From Gigaspora rosea (Eukaryota; Glomeromycota; Glomeromycetes; Diversisporales; Gigasporaceae), in contig QKWP01002074.1 in assembly GCA_003550325.1 (NCBI GenBank), forward strand, positions 1-64,000: a stretch of 64,000 bases of DNA, written 5' to 3'. Below are positions 63,980 to 64,000 of the stretch, one piece after another. The translations under genes and the position numbers were made by a program. The notes beneath the pieces were generated by a model. It saw only the letters and a program-made list of their open reading frames with translations, did not search any database and was not told the DNA's origin. Each line of letters starts with the position of its first letter. Positions within the stretch are counted from its first letter, which is position 1.

Positions 63980-64000
63980 CTAAAAAAAAAAAAAAAAAAA

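Overview
This window looks like AT-rich, repeat-saturated eukaryotic (fungal) DNA. Short introns, a fragment of an expanded tyrosine-kinase-like (TKL) kinase family, a BTB-BACK-TLDc relic, relics of hAT and DDE transposases and a dense cover of small transposons suggest an arbuscular mycorrhizal fungus close to Rhizophagus (Glomeromycotina). That placement is inference from gene families, not from a marker gene.

Only three genes look intact. (1) An 11-exon gene at 20862-25006 (+) encodes a 1059-residue BRD7/BRD9-like bromodomain protein that ends in a GATA-type zinc finger. (2) An intronless gene at 40022-41293 (+) encodes a 423-residue PB1-ZZ-ZZ protein of the p62/NBR1 type. (3) The last three exons of a USP-like (peptidase C19-like) gene lie at 63067-63979 (-), and the gene runs off the right edge. 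Broken genes are a hAT transposase (1-1368), two facing TKL kinase remnants (32.2-33.5 kb), a BTB-BACK-TLDc gene (47.0-48.5 kb) and a DDE-transposase-like gene (55.5-57.0 kb).

Most of the rest is non-autonomous DNA transposons, many nested. I can define these from terminal inverted repeats (TIRs), target-site duplications (TSDs) and mutual alignment: Tourist/Harbinger-like elements with TAA/TTA TSDs; Tc1/mariner/pogo-like elements with TA TSDs; hAT-like elements with 8-bp TSDs; and large fold-back palindromes at 2.7, 3.2, 13.8-15.5, 27.1, 35.9, 44.2, 50.8-51.9 and 54.4 kb. A 12.4-15.9 kb block carries a target sequence present three times with poly-A tails, suggesting two retrotransposition events at one site. 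At 58.4-62.6 kb is a tandem duplication of about 2.3 kb whose two copies differ in a GCCTTT/GCCGTT array.

The most unusual pattern is a set of hAT-like elements (8-bp TSDs, usually TIRs starting TAG or TATAG) whose interiors are built of a short degenerate word unique to each element, for example GGTGAATT, AAATTTGATTTGAT, TTGCATAA, TGTGAACATAAAAT, or ACCTGGGTTACC. These could be overgrown subterminal transposase-binding arrays. I found no CRISPR array, rRNA or tRNA gene. All coordinates come from reading by eye, so fold-back and degenerate-element ends may be off by several bases; TSD-defined ends are more exact.
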